Shown in pieces: positions 31,879 through 45,687 of a stretch of 64,000 nt of DNA. This DNA comes from Hippophae tibetana (lineage: Eukaryota; Streptophyta; Magnoliopsida; Rosales; Elaeagnaceae), in contig CM072807.1 in the NCBI GenBank assembly GCA_037013495.1, positions 6,431,001 through 6,495,000 of the forward strand. Direction: 5' to 3'. The notes beneath the pieces were generated by a model. That model saw only the letters and a list, made by a program, of their open reading frames with translations. It was not told the origin of the DNA and ran no database searches. Made by a program: the position numbers and the translations under genes. The number at the start of each line of letters is the position of its first letter. Position 1 is the first letter of the stretch.

Positions 31879-32846
31879 GGCACAAGCGCTCTTGAGTCAA
31901 AATGTTGCATTCCTTAGTTTTAAGAATAATTTAATTATATCCAAAAACTCTTTTGACTTTTGGATGTTTGGGCTGGTTTCAAAAATATTCTCTTTTATAT
32001 ATATTTTATTGTTTCACATTATGTAACTTTGCGCGTAATATGGGTTATTATTTATTTATTTATTTTATATATATATATATTTTAATAATGTATTATAGAG
32101 TGCGGACTATGTTTATTTATAAAAAATCGTCATTGAAATTTGAAATCGGTGAGGCACTGGGCCGGCGCCGACCCCATATCCTCGTAATCTTTCTTATATT
32201 TGATAATTGTAAGATTCGTCAAAAATAAAATATTTGATAATAATGAGATATTAAAATTAAAGAAATGCTTTCTTACTGAGTCTTGTACAATTTTTTTTAT
32301 GGTTAATACGTGATGAATTATGAATGGAACTACTTAAAAATATAAATTTTTATTAAATAAAATATCAATTTTTTATATAAATGTTTACATTAAAAATAAA
32401 ATAAATTAATTACTTTCTTTTTTATTTATCACTTATAAAATAATTTTTATAATAATTTATCTCATACAAATTTGAATAAAATGAGTGGGAATAACTCGTG
32501 TTTGGTAAAATATACTTTTATTAATAATTTTAAATTATTATATACATTAAAAATAAAATAAATAATTAAGATTTATATATAAATATAAATAAATCCGGGA
32601 AATAAAACACAAAAATCCTAAACAATTCTACTAACGCCCAAAACGAAATTTCAACGCAATAAATACGAAAAAAAAATTATTAAATGACACGAAGACTTTT
32701 TATGACGTTAATTTGAGATAATGTCTATTTTATCAAATAATCTATGAGTGATAAATTGTTACTCAATTTCAGTCAACAGTTAATATGGTGGAATTAACAT
32801 GGTTAAATGTGGATATATTTATAAGAATATATATTATTATTAAAAT
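31879..32846. other. AT-rich spacer with a short GC-rich patch
   Basis: Upstream region of the RING gene and spacer up to the TRIM. The only oddity is a GC-rich patch at about 32145-32190 (GGGCCGGCGCCGACCCC) in otherwise AT-rich DNA. No gene recognised. Confidence 0.5.
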
Positions 32847-33411
32847 TGTTAAAAACTTAAACCTAATTTAACCTAATAAGATCTCATTAAGTTAAGAATT
32901 GTCCAAATTTATAAGCAGTTTTACTGCTTTGTTCCTAATCGATATGAGATAAGAATATTTAACAGTCATTTTCCACACAGCGGATAAAGATGGATATTAG
33001 CGCCACAGTGAGACTGTGATAAAGTCTAATTAGGTCCAAGCACATATAGACTAAGTCCAGTTTTGATATCATGTTAAAAACTCAGGTCTAACTCAACCTA
33101 ATAAGATTTTATTAAGTTAAATGTGCTCAAGTTTATAAGCAGTATTGCTGCTTTGTTCCTAATCGATGTGAGACAAGGATACTTAACAGCCCCCTCCACA
33201 CGGCGGACAAATGTGGACATTAGCGTCACGGTGAGACTGTGACAAAACCAAATAGGTCCAAGCACATAGAGAATATGCCCAGTTTTGATACCATGTTAAA
33301 AACTCAAGTTTAACTTAACTCAATAAGATCTCATTAAGTTAAGAGTTGTCCAAACTTATAAGCAACCTTGTTGCTTTGTTTCTAGTCGATGTGGGACAAT
33401 AATATTTAACA
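32847..33411 (-). mobile_element. Three-LTR TRIM element of a second family, TSD AAAAT
   Basis: Three LTRs of about 118 bp (32847-32964, 33072-33188, 33294-33411) separated by two non-coding internal segments of about 105 bp. Each LTR begins TGTTAAAAACT and ends TTTAACA or CTTAACA, and carries CTAATCGATGTGRGAC. The two right-hand LTRs are each preceded by CAGTTTTGATACCA, which on the - strand is the tRNA-Met primer-binding site TGGTATCAAAAC. The target duplication AAAAT is perfect (32842-32846 and 33412-33416). The LTRs differ clearly from each other, so the element is not very recent. No 5S rRNA-like sequence is present, so it is not Cassandra. Confidence 0.88.
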
Positions 33412-34339
33412 AAAATAAATTATTTATTTTTAAAAATAAAAACTTTCAAGTTTATAGGCTATTATTTGTTTTGTTTCTATGCATTAAAAAAATTATTTAA
33501 TTGCATTCCATGTATAACTATTCTTTTTAAATAAATTTATTTTTTAATATCGTTTTTGTATGTATATATATTTTTTATGACGAAAAACTTATATTTTTAT
33601 ATATTTAAAAAATAATGTATATAAATATATTTTTAATAAGATTTAAACGTATATCATGTATGTAAATAAAATATTTAACAGTAAATCATGTATGTAAATA
33701 AATGAATGAGAAAAAATCATTATTTGTTATTTAACCTAATATATGTAAAGTAATATTGCAGATATATAATATAATAAAATTGTAGTTGTTTAACAGAAAG
33801 TGACAGTTAATGGAGCTCTATTAAAAATTAATATTTAATTTTAAAATTAATAAAATATAATTTAAGTTTGATAAATTAAAGTAATATCAAGTAAAATATT
33901 ATAATAAAAGTCTTCCATTTTTAGTAACAATAGGTAGAGGTGACATCTAGATTCTAGACTAAAATATTAGAATATTAGATAAATAATGTTAATTTCATCG
34001 ACATATAGAAAGATTTAGTTGCTATATTTAATTATTTTTTATTTTATTTATATCATTTTATTAGTTATAATTTAATAATATCAATAATTAAATAATATAT
34101 TTAAAATAATAATTTGTATTGTTATCTATATATTCGAAAGCATATATAAAACCTTTTTCTATTTAAGTGATTTTAAAGAAATAAAATAATAATAATAATT
34201 AAATATTATTTATATATTTAACCATAATTATAATATTAAACGTTGGTATTTTGTAGCATCATTAATATAATTATTTAGCTAGTATCTAACTAGCCCACAT
34301 ATATATTACACAAAAATAACTTTCGATTAATTTCTTTTA

Positions 34340-34392
<53 letters not shown>
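33412..34392. other. AT-rich spacer
   Basis: About 1 kb of AT-rich DNA between the TRIM and the next copia element, ending in an AT microsatellite. No coding or structural signal seen. Confidence 0.6.
34344..34392. repeat. (AT)n microsatellite at the copia insertion edge
   Basis: About 24 AT units directly against the first base of the 5' LTR at 34393. Its simple sequence hides any target duplication of the neighbouring element. Confidence 0.9.
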
Positions 34393-34397
<5 letters not shown>

Positions 34398-34602
34398 GCG
34401 TGTGCACTGAAACTGACAGACAACAAGGTTACTGGAGTAGGAAAATGATAAACAATATGTTTAGTGAAGCAGAAATTAGGGAAGTACAACAGCCGTTAGG
34501 ATTAGGGTTTTATATTCATTTTTCTTAGTATACATAAGAGATGTTTTGTACAGAAAATCTCAGAACAGAAAATTACAGAAATACAATCATAATAATTTGA
34601 CA
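34393..34602 (+). repeat. 5' LTR of the 34-40 kb copia
   Basis: About 210 bp, beginning TGTTGGCGTGTGCA and ending TTTGACA, directly followed by the primer-binding site. Confidence 0.85.
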
Positions 34603-37600
34603 TGGTATCAGAGCAGATTATCTAAAGAAATAAAATAGCTACGTTGCTACCTATTACAACGTATTTTCTGTTCTCACAATTTTTTTTGGCCAATCTGGTT
34701 TGGTAGATCACTTTCTGATCTGGGATCAGGGGTGGTGGTTTTGTTTTGTTTTTTGGCCGATCTGGTTGACTTTACTCCATTTGTCTCCTCAACAACGGTA
34801 ATTTTATGTGTTGGTGTCCCTAAGCAGCTCGTCGAACCTCCACTATTTGAGTTCATCTTCAGTTAGTCAGCTCTTGTAGCCGTTTCACTCTACCTATTTG
34901 TCTTCAGTTGGTGTAGCTCAGAATAGAATCCCAGATCAAGCGCGTGCAGGAATGAAAGCAAGATAGTTATTTGACATTATTAACTCAGTGATTCACTCCA
35001 CCAACTCAGCGAAGAACCATAGAAAGTGGGTCGGACCCATTTGGAAACCGAGTACTCACAAGCAGTTGTTGATGCAGTTCCTGAGAATAACAGAGTAAAC
35101 ATTACCATCCTGATCAGTCCAGGATATTACATAGAGAAGGTGGTGGTACTAGCGATAAAGGTGCTGGTGTTGTATTCTTGAAGCTGATATTTCGAGCAGA
35201 GAAATAATGAAGGGAAAAAAACCAGTAACAGAGGTAGTTTGCAAGAATGAAGTTGTTGTGCGGCTAGAGACGGAGACGGATACAGAGGACCAGGTGGGTG
35301 GGTAAAACTGTCTGAACCTCCGGCTGCACCATTTCGGTGAATCTGTGAGGAGAGGAAAGGGTTCGCACAGGGAGATCAAAAGAAGAAGGGCGCCGCTGCG
35401 CGAATGAGAAATTAGGGTTACATTCTGATTTGTTTAGATTTCATGGCAGAATCTAGAGATTTAACTACCAATTTTATATTGGAAGATTTGACGGCAAAAA
35501 TGACAAAAGTTCTAAGTAGAGCTCAGATGAGCTCACAACCTCCGCTAACTGAAGCGTTGACTGCTCCCATTAGTATCAAGTTGGGAGGATCCAACTATGC
35601 CTTGTGGTCTCAGGTGGTGGAGATGTATATCTCTGGCAAAGACAAACTGGGATATATTAATAGGGATTTTCTTCAACCTACTAAAACCGACCCCTCATTT
35701 AGGAGATGGCGCACTGAAAATGCCATTGTCAAAGGATGGTTGATCAATTCGATGGACCCCTCCTTGATTGCAAATTTTATCTGATTCCCGACTATGAAAC
35801 AAGTTTAGGATTCTGCTGCTACCACTTACTATGATGGGACAAACACATCTCAAGTGTATGATCTTCGCCGTCGAGTTACTCGTATGAAGCAAGCGGGTGG
35901 ATCCCTTGAAAAATACTACAATGACCTTCAAGGGTTGTGGCGTGAAATTTATTTTCGTCGTCCTAATCCAATGGAGTGTGCGATTGACATACAAAAATAT
36001 AACTCCATCGTACAGGAAGATCGAGTGTATACCTTCCTCGATGGACTTGATGATAGACTGGATAAAACTCGAAGTGATGTACTTCATATCAAACCATTCC
36101 CTACGGTGGAACAAGCCTATGGATTCATCCGTAGGGAAGAGGTCAGGCAGACCGTGATGATCACAAGTGTAGATACGACACCCGAAACAGTTATGGCTTA
36201 CAAAGGGATCAAGGGACACCACAATCCGATGTCACCAAAACCAGAAACCTTTTTGGGTAGCAAGAAATCCACGGGAAATCCACCGTCTGTTGACATGAAA
36301 TGTGGCCATTGTGGAAATTCCAAACACACCCGTGAAAACTGCTTCAAACTACATGGGTATCCAGAATGGTGGAATGATCTTCAAACACGAAAGAAGAAGG
36401 AAACCACCGGGAAAGCTACTGTGGCTACCAATACTACATCACTATCCCTTATTCCTCAGGCCAAATCTTCCCAAGATTCCAAGTATTTCAAGTAAAGCAT
36501 TTCATACTCGTAGTGATAATGAGGATTGGATTTTAGACTCTGGAGCTACGGATCATATGACATTTGACCCAAAAGATCTCTCCAATACAACTCAGCCGAG
36601 ACCGAGCCGTGTTGCCAATGCCAATGGGGTCACTTATCCAGTTACAGGGGCCAGAATAGTGACTTTATCTCCTTTATTATCATTATCTAATACATTACTT
36701 GTACCCTCTCTTTCAAACAAACTAATGTCTATAAGTCAAGTCACTTCAGATCTTAACTGTGTAGTATTGATGTATTCTACTTTTTTGTCTCCTGCAGGAT
36801 ATTCTCACCAAGGAGATCATTGGGCGTGGTACTAAGAGAGGAGGGTTATATTATGTGGATGACCTCAGTTCAGGAAGAGTCAATCACATGCAACACATGG
36901 TTAGTAACCAGAAACGACAAATTTGGTTATGTCATCGTCGATTTGGGCATCCATCATTTGGGTATTTAAAGCATTTACTACCTAGTCTATTTTCAAATGT
37001 TACACACTCAGATTTCAAATGTGATACCTGTATTTTAGCAAAGAGTCATAGGGCATCTTATCCTATGAGCAAGCATAAAAGTATTATTCCTTTTGCTTTA
37101 GTACATTATGATGTTTGGGGACCTTCCCCGGTAACTACATCGTCGGGTCATCGTTGGTTTGTAATTTTTGTTGATGATTGTACACGAATGACATGGCTTT
37201 ACCTTTTCAAACATAAAGATGAAGTATTTTCTACATTTCACTTGTTTCATACCATGATTCAGACACAATTTTCTACAAAAATTAAGATCTTTCGGTCTGA
37301 TAATGGGAGGGAGTATGTTAATCAACAATTTCGAACATACTTGGACAACCATGGTATTCTCCATGAAACCTCATGTTCATAAACCCCACAACAAAATGGG
37401 ACTGCAGAGAGAAAGAATAGACATATTTTAGAAACAGCTCGGGCCTTACTAATCAGTGCACATATGCCTAGTAGATATTGGAGTGATGCTATTACTACAA
37501 CTGTGTATCTACTGAATCGCATGTGCATAAATACCTTACAATTTCAGACTCCATTAAATGTATTATCCGATCATGTTCCCATGTCTACTATTTTGATGCT

Positions 37601-39816
37601 TCTGCCCCGCATATTTGGATGTGTTGTTTTTTTCCACCTCCACAAAAATCAACGAACTAAGTTGGATCCATGTGCTGTCCGATGTGTATTCTTGGGGTAT
37701 GACGTACAAAAAAAGGGTTACCGATGCTATGATCCAATTACTAAAAGAACCTATATTACCATAGATATCACTTTCCTCGAATCAGAATGTTTTTTTCCAT
37801 CACCGGTATCCAATTACACTCTTCAAGAGGAGAGTTATGGTAAAGAACAAAATTGGCTTGATGTTGAAATATTAGACACTAGTAATAATCCAACATACTC
37901 GGATCGTGCCAATAATATGAAGGATCCAGTAACTAGACCCGAGCTTGAACTTCCAAGAACTGAAGCTGAAGTAGTAATTGAATCTCCAGAAGATGAAGTG
38001 GTTGATGTATCCCTCCACTCTCTAGTACCCAATGATCCTCCTGCTGAGAATACTTCTGAGGTAAGCTATCCTATCACACCTTTACAAACTAATGTTATAG
38101 ATACATCTATTGGTTATGTTTTACCTTTCAGACACAATCGAGGCAAACCTCCAAATTGATACTCTCTAGAAAGAGAAGAACGACAATCCAAGTATCCAAT
38201 AGCCAACTATGTATCTACTCAAAGGTTATCAGAACCTATCAGGGCATTTGCACAAACACTCTACTCATGTCAAATTCCAAGTAGCATTGAAGAAGCCTTA
38301 TCTGATCCAAAATGGGCTCAAGCTATAAAAGAGGAATTTGAGGCATTACAGAAGAATAAAATATGGGTGTTAAGCGAGTTACCCCAAGGAAGGAAGATGG
38401 TAGGATGCAAGTGGATTTTCTCCATTAAGTATAAAGTAGATGGGTTAGTTGATCGATACAAGGTGAGACTTATAGCAAAAGGATATACACAGAAATACGG
38501 GATAGATTATCAAGAAACCTTCTTACTTGTGGCTAAACTAAAAACCGTTAGAGTCTTGTTATCTCTTGCGGAAAATTTAGATTAGCCATTGCACCAACTT
38601 GACGTAAAAAATTCCTTCCTTTATGGTGATCTTGAAGAAGATATTTACATGGATATCCCACCAGGATATACTGTTAAATCAAGAAAAGAAACTGCATGTA
38701 GATTACAACAAGCATTGTATGGACTAAAACAATCACCTCGAGCATGGTTGGTAGGTTGAGTTCAGCAATGAAGAAATATGGGTTTCAACAAAGCAACTCG
38801 GACCACACTCTTTTCCTAAAACATCGATTGGGGAAGATAGCAGCCCTTATAGTCTATGTAGACGATATGATCATTACATGGGATGATAAAGAAGAAATCT
38901 CTAAACTTCAAGAACAATTGTCAAATGAGTTTGAAATGAAGAACTTGGGAGGGCTCAAATACTTCTTAGGTATTGAGATAACAAGATCGAAACAAGGCAT
39001 ATGTATTTCCCAAAGGAAATATACCTTAGACCTACTGGCAGAGGTAGGACTACTAGATTGTAAACCTGTTGATATTCCAATAGTTCAAAATCATAAACTT
39101 GGAGAATATGTGGACCAAGTACCAGCACATAAATAGAGATATCAACGGTTAGTGGGTAAACTCATATATTTATCTCATACTCGACCATATATTGCTTATG
39201 ATGTGAGTGTAGTGAGTCAGTTCATGCACTGCCCAAGTGAAGACCATATGGATGCCATCATGCGAATACTTCGTTATTTAAAATCCTCCCCTGGGAAAGG
39301 ACTTATGTTTTCAAGAAATTATCAATTGGAAGTCGTTGGATATACAAATTCAGACTGGGCAGAAAATATTAAGGATAGAAAATCTACTGCTGGATACTTT
39401 ACTTTTGTAGGGGGTAATCTTGTTACATGGAGGAGTAAGAAGCAAAAGGTAGTTGCCTTATCTAGCGCTGAAGCTGAATTTCGAGGAATGGTCAAGGGAA
39501 TATGTGAGCTCCTTTGGTTGAAAAAACTTCTAACTGAGATTGGTGTTGCTCCTAACTCTTAAATGAACTTATTTTGTGATAAAAAAACAACCATTTCCAT
39601 CTCCCACAATCTAGTTCAACATGATCGCACGAAGCATGTTGAAGTTGATCGGAACTTTATCAAACAAAATCTTAAAGAAAAGATTATTCAACTTCTATTC
39701 GTTAAATCAGAAGATCAATTGGCTGATATACTCACAAAATCTGTCTGCAAAGAACTTCTACAACTCACTTGACAAGTTGGGCATAAGAGACATATATGCA
39801 CCAACTTGAGGAGGAG

Positions 39817-39906
39817 TGTTGGCGTGTGCAGTGAAAGTGGCAGACAATAAGGTTAATGGAGTTAGAAAATGACAGACAATATGTTTAGTGAAGCAGAAAT
39901 TAGGAA
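39817..39906 (+). repeat. Partial 3' LTR of the 34-40 kb copia
   Basis: About 90 bp matching the start of the LTR at 34393, from TGTTGGCGTGTGCA to GCAGAAATTAGG, preceded by the polypurine tract GAGGAGGAG. Similarity to the 5' LTR is lost after about 39906. Confidence 0.82.
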
Positions 39907-40325
39907 ATAATTTTCCAGTCCCCAAAAAACCTTTTTGTTTTTTTGCTAAATATTTTCAGAACATTAATTAATTTATATCATATGTGTGACATGAGTCCTT
40001 ATTTGACACTCAATGCTAGTATGTTATCTAGTTCAAAAATTATCGATCCTTAAAGTTTTATCTTTTTTAAAGAATATTCTTATCATTTAAATAAATATCT
40101 TTAATACCATTAAGGTTAGACTATTAATCAATGATATCCCTAATATTAACATACATTAATAAAACTGGTTAAACAAAATATTTCAATTCAAGTTTATTTT
40201 CACTGGCACCACCGACAGTCCGACCGGTCAAGGCTCAAGAGAAGGTGGAAAAAATGAGAGCAAAGGACCAAATAGAAAAGGATAAGGAGACGGAGGGGAA
40301 GTATCTATCACAGAACATGGAAATT
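39907..40325. other. Spacer with a GC-richer charged-codon island
   Basis: About 420 bp between two elements. Most is AT-rich. The stretch 40200-40320 is richer in G+C, and one + frame reads a charged run (EKVEKMRAKDQIEKDKETEG). It may be a scrap of a host gene or the 3' flank copied with the eL30 pseudogene. No function assigned. Confidence 0.35.
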
Positions 40326-40457
40326 TCATTAATCGCTAGGGATGGACTTGATATATATGTGAATCGTAGGATCTATAATACAAAGGAGGCGTAGTCGGTA
40401 ATAATGACCACATACGCCGTTCATAAATCAACATTCCGTTGTAATGACGAGCTCCCA

Positions 40458-40662
40458 TGTTAAAGAACATGAGATCCAGCTGGTGACAACCAACACACCA
40501 GCTGGAAGCAGCCACCAACAGCTTGGTGGGGAAGGATAGGCTGTCCAAGAACATGTCTCTCCATAATTGTATTTATTTTTAATTATTACAATTTTGCTTT
40601 TCTTTTGTATAAATAGGTTGTAAACATTCGTTTATTCATCATCAATAAATCCATTTCTTACA
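40458..40662 (+). repeat. 5' LTR of the 40-46 kb copia
   Basis: 205 bp, TGTTAAAGAACATG to TTTCTTACA. Contains TATAAATA near its 3' part, the probable promoter TATA box. About 97.5% identical to 45688-45892. Confidence 0.92.
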
Positions 40663-43600
40663 TGGTATCAAAGCTTAGGAAACAATTCCCAGAAAAATCA
40701 GCTCATAGAAATTTTTCCCATTTTTCCTCAATCTGTTTTTTTTTTCAAAACCAATTTCGATTCACAAAATAATTTCAATTTCATCCCATCATATTATTCA
40801 GAAAAATCTGAGCAATCTGCAATTAAAATCAAGCCAAAATACCTCTCCACGCGCTCACACGCACCTTGTTTAAACTCATCAGCGTTCCACGCGCCTCGCC
40901 GGAGACACACGCTCTAACACGCGCCAGCTGCTGAAGAAGAAGACTCCAACGACACGTCGTTCGCTCGCTCACCCGCTGAAACAAACGACACGGCGTTCGC
41001 TCGGCACTGAAACAAACGACGCGTCGTTCACCCGGTTTGATCCTCGGTTCGGTCCGGTCCGGTTCGGTCTTCATCCGGTTCAGTGCTTCACCGTTGTAGC
41101 CACCGTTCCAGCCACTCCAGATGCCGGTTCACCCACTTTCCAACCAGTTCTGCGGCTGAAATTTCCGGTTCTGTAATCCTTGACTCATTTTCTATAAGAT
41201 AAAGCATATTTCAGTCCATTATTTATTTCATAAATAGTCATTATTGTCTAAAACACACTTAAACCTATCCCGTTCTTTCAAATTTATTCAACCAAAAATG
41301 TCTATGACTACCAATACCAACCCTACTTTACCAAAATGGTATGATGACCCTAGCCATTCATTATATCTACACCACTCAGACCAACCAGGCATGGTTCTCG
41401 TAGCTCAATCCTTAAACCAAGAAAACTATCACATTTGGAGTCATGCAATGCTCATGGCTCTAATAACAAAAAAAGAAGAAGGATTCATTGACGGCACAAT
41501 CAAAAGGCCATCAACAAACCTTGAAGCAGAAATCAAACAATGGACTCGCTGCAACATTCTTGTCAAAGGATGGATCCTCAACACCATATCACCCAAAATT
41601 GTAGAAAGTGTCATGTATAGTGATACTGCATATGAGCTATGAGAAGAATTAAAGGAACGCTTTTCGCACACCAACAGCGTGCACCTATTCCACATTGAGC
41701 AAGAGATCCATGATTGCATGCAAAAAGGTGTAAGCATTAGAGAATACTATACCAAATTGAAAAGTTTATGGGATAGTCGTGATGCACTATGTCCTCTTTC
41801 ACACTGTGGAGGAAATACCGGAAGGGAATTACAAGAATATCAACAAAAGCAGCGAACCATAAAGTTTCTCATGGGCCTTAACACAGTTTACACATCAGCA
41901 CGCGGACAAATCTTGCTCATGGAACCATTACCTACAGTAAATAAGGTATATTCACTTATTGTTCAAGATGAAAAGCAAAGAGTTGTCTCCACTCAAAGCA
42001 TAGGAAGGATGCTAGAAGCTGCCGCACTTGTTGCTAGAGATAGTCGTCCACAATATCCTCAGAAAAATTACCCACCAAGGAACCCACATCTCAAGTGCAA
42101 TAGATGCAACAATATAGGCCATAATTCTGAGAATTGCCGAAGTCACCTCAAATGTGATTTTTGTGGTCTCAATGGACACATTTTTGAAAACTGCCGAAAG
42201 AATCTCAAATGTAATTTCTGTGGTTTGAATGGACATGACATCAACATGTGTCAGAAGAAAGGAGTAATTCAAGATAAAAGAAACACAAGTTATGACTTCC
42301 CTTCCAAAGCTCATCATACTGACTTTCAGGAAAGCTGCTCCGACACAAAGACATCATCCCACAATCTTACATCTGCCCAATATCAAGAGCTCCTTACACT
42401 TCTCAATCAATCCAAATCAGGTAGCATGGCAAATCAAGTGACTACTTCTCCAGGTAACACATTATGTGCAACTGTTTTCCATTCAGAAACTTGTTGGGTT
42501 TTTGATACAGGGGCAACTGATCACATGGTCTGTTTCCAAAACCTTATGAGCTCCAGCATTCCAGTCACTAATCGGCATGTGCATTTACCTGATCATTCTC
42601 TTACCCGTGTCACACATATTGGCACTGTACATTTTTCAAATAATTTCATACTCCATAATGTCTTGTGTGTTCCCTCCTTCAAATTAAACTTAGTTTCAGT
42701 AGCCAAACGAACTCAAACCTCATTTTTCCATGTCACCTTCACTAATAGTATGTGCTTTGTTAAGGACAAATGCTCAGGGAAGACGATTGGGATGGGAACT
42801 GAGAAAACAGGACTCTACTACCTGACTATTTCTGAAAAGGCTGGATGTTTCTCCGTTTCAAACACTACTTCCACCAACTCTCATTTATGGCATCAACGAC
42901 TTGGTCATTTATCTAATAACAGTTTGCGTGTAATTTCTCTTTCCATCAACACACCTTTTTGTTCCATTAGTGATTGTTCTATTTGTCCATTAGCTAAGCA
43001 AACACGTAATCCATTTCCTTTAAGTTCCATCAATACAAAAGCACCTTTTGAAATGATTCATGTTGATATTTGGGGTGGTTATCACATTCCAGCACTTAAT
43101 GGAGCATGTTATTTTCTCACTATTGTTGATGAATACTCAAGATGCACATGGGTCTATCTCTTACATACTAAATCTGATACACGCACATTTCTTACCACCT
43201 TCATCAATCTTGTTGAAACACAATTTTCATCCAGAGTTAAAATCATTTGTAGTGACAATGGACCAGAATTCTCTATGACCCAGTTGTTTTCTACCAAGGG
43301 AATCCTTCATCAAACTAGTTGTGTCTCTACCCCTCAACAAAATGGTGTTGCTGAACGCAAACACCATCATCTTCTCAATGTCGCTCGTTCATTGTTCTTC
43401 CAAGCCAATCTTCCTAAACAATTCTGGGGAGATTCCATTCTTACAGCCACATACCTCATAAATCGTACTCCAACACCTGTTCTCAAGGGTAAAACACCAT
43501 TTGAAGTCCTTTTTCACAAAATTCCTAGGTATGAACACCTTCGTGTTTTTGGTTCCCTTTGTTTTGTGTCTACACATCATGATCGACTTACCAAGTTTGA

Positions 43601-45687
43601 TGCTAGGTCACATAAATGCATATTCATTGGGTATCCATCTGGGATCAAAGGTTATCGTGTCTACAATCTGGAAACAAACAAGACTTTAGTGTCTCGTGAT
43701 GTTATCTTTCATGAACATGTATTTCCTTATTTCACTTCCGCTGTCAACACTCCAAATCTATTTCCTCCATCAGAAGATACTATTTATGATGACCTATCCA
43801 ACATTCATCAATCAACCAATCCAAATATATCACTTGATCATACACCATCTATCCTTCCAACAATCAACTCAGACACTTTTCATCTTCCAAATTCATCTCC
43901 AGAAACTTCTCCACCACACATAACTCCTCCAACACCAGTCAAACATAGGCTTCGTCGATCCACCAATGTTCCTAGCTACCTTCAAAAGTATCATGCAAAA
44001 GCTTCCTTACCTTCTCGGTCCTTCCCTTCGTCTCACTCAACATCGTCCAAAGACAAAGGTACTTCTCATTCTTTATCTCATGTACTTACCTATGACCAAT
44101 TATCACCTGCACATCGTGCTTTTGCTACTTCTATTTCCATTCTCAGGGAACCAACCACCTTTGCTGAAGCTTTCAATGATCCAAAATGGTGGCTTGCCAT
44201 GAAACAAGAACTGGATGCTCTTTAAACTAATGGCACTTGGACGCTTCAACAGCTTCCTCCAAACAAGAAACCGGTTGGTTGTAAATGGGTCTACAAAATC
44301 AAGTATAATCCTGATGGTTCTGTGGAACGATACAAAGCTCGGTTAGTGGCCAAAGGATACAGTCAGATTGAAGGTTTTGACTACCAAGAAACTTTTGCAC
44401 CAGTAGCCAAACTTGTCACTGTTCAGCTTCTCCTTGCCATTGCTGCTATTCAAAATTGGCATCTTCGACAACTCGATGTCAATAATGCTTTTCTCTATGG
44501 TGATCTTCATGAAGATGTCTACATGTCCCTTCCACCTGGATTTGGACGAAAGAGGGAAACACGAGTATGTAAGCTACATAAATCTTTGTATGGACTCAAA
44601 CAAGTCTCACGACAGTGGTTCATCAAGCTATCAACAACACTTAAGCTAGCTGGTTTTAACCAATCCAAGTATGATCACTCACTGTTCGTCCGAACCCGTG
44701 GTAATTCCTTCTCTGCTCTTCTTGTCTATGTAGATGATATAATCATAACAGGAAACAATATACAAGACATTGAAGAAACTAAGAATCATCTCATGAGACA
44801 ATTCAAGCTTAAAGATCTCGGTGAATTAAAGTATTTTTGGGCATAAAAGTTTCACGTTCCAGGAAGGGAATTGTTCTGTCACAACGCAAGTACGCACTTA
44901 AAATATTGGAGGACATGGGTTATCTTGGTGCCAAATCTGCCAATTCACCTATGGAACAAAATTTATCCCTCAGCAAGGTTGAAGGGGAATTCATCAGTAA
45001 TCCCATATCCTATCGAAGACTTGTTGGGAGATTAATATACTTGACCATCACAAGGCCCGACTTAGTGTATGCCGTGCACATTCTCAGTCAATATATGGAT
45101 AAACCATGACAACCACATTTGGAAGCAGCTCAACGAGTGCTACGATATGTCAAGAACACACCAGGGCAAGGTCTCTTTTTCTCAGCAACTAGTTCATTAC
45201 AACTAAATGCTTTTTGTGATGCAGATTGGGCAAAATGCACAGATACACGACGATCAACCACATGATATTGTTTGTTTCTTGGAAACTCGCTAATTTCTTG
45301 GAAGACTAAGAAACAAAATACAGTCTCACGATCAAGTGCAGAAGCAGAATATCGCTCTATGGCAGCAGCATGTTGCAAAGTAACCTGGTTACGATATATT
45401 TTGGATGATTTGGGTATCAAACACTCCCAACCAACCAAGTTATATTGTGACAATCAAGCAGCTCTTCATATTGCATCAAATCCAGTGTTTCATGAGCGAA
45501 CCAAACACATAGAGATTGATTTCCATCTAGTAAGAGAAAAGATTCAAGCTGGAATGATCAAAACTTATCATATCTCTACATTAGAGTAACCAGCAGATAT
45601 ATTTACCAAATCCCTGAGTTTTTCACAATTCTCAAGCTTATTTAACAAGTTAGGAATAATTAACATATATTCTAACTTGATGGAGAA

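Larger units (their letters stand above)
34393..39906 (+). mobile_element. Ty1/copia fossil with a partial 3' LTR
   Basis: 5' LTR 34393-34602, then primer-binding site TGGTATCAGAGC, leader to about 35.4 kb, gag (about 35.4-36.5 kb, with CCHC knuckle CGHCGNSKHTRENCFKLHG), protease (ILDSGATDHM), integrase (about 37.1-37.5 kb), reverse transcriptase (about 38.3-39.1 kb, YVDDMIITW), RNase H (about 39.3-39.75 kb, QHDRTKHVEVDR), polypurine tract and a 3' LTR of which only the first ~90 bp are recognisable. The element is broken in roughly ten places. The comparable LTR stretch differs by about a tenth, so it is old. Its RNase H lineage matches the element at 20961-26482. Confidence 0.92.

Noticed and set aside
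32145-32190. GC-rich patch as a CpG island or RNA gene
   Set aside because: Too short, no cloverleaf or promoter boxes, and no neighbouring gene start.
32847-33411. TRIM as Cassandra with an embedded 5S rRNA
   Set aside because: No 5S promoter boxes or 5S-like sequence could be seen in the LTRs, which are also shorter than Cassandra LTRs.
40326-40457. Left fragment of eL30 as a separate small gene
   Set aside because: It aligns with the C-terminal part of eL30 with several indels and is the continuation of the copy at 45893-46100.
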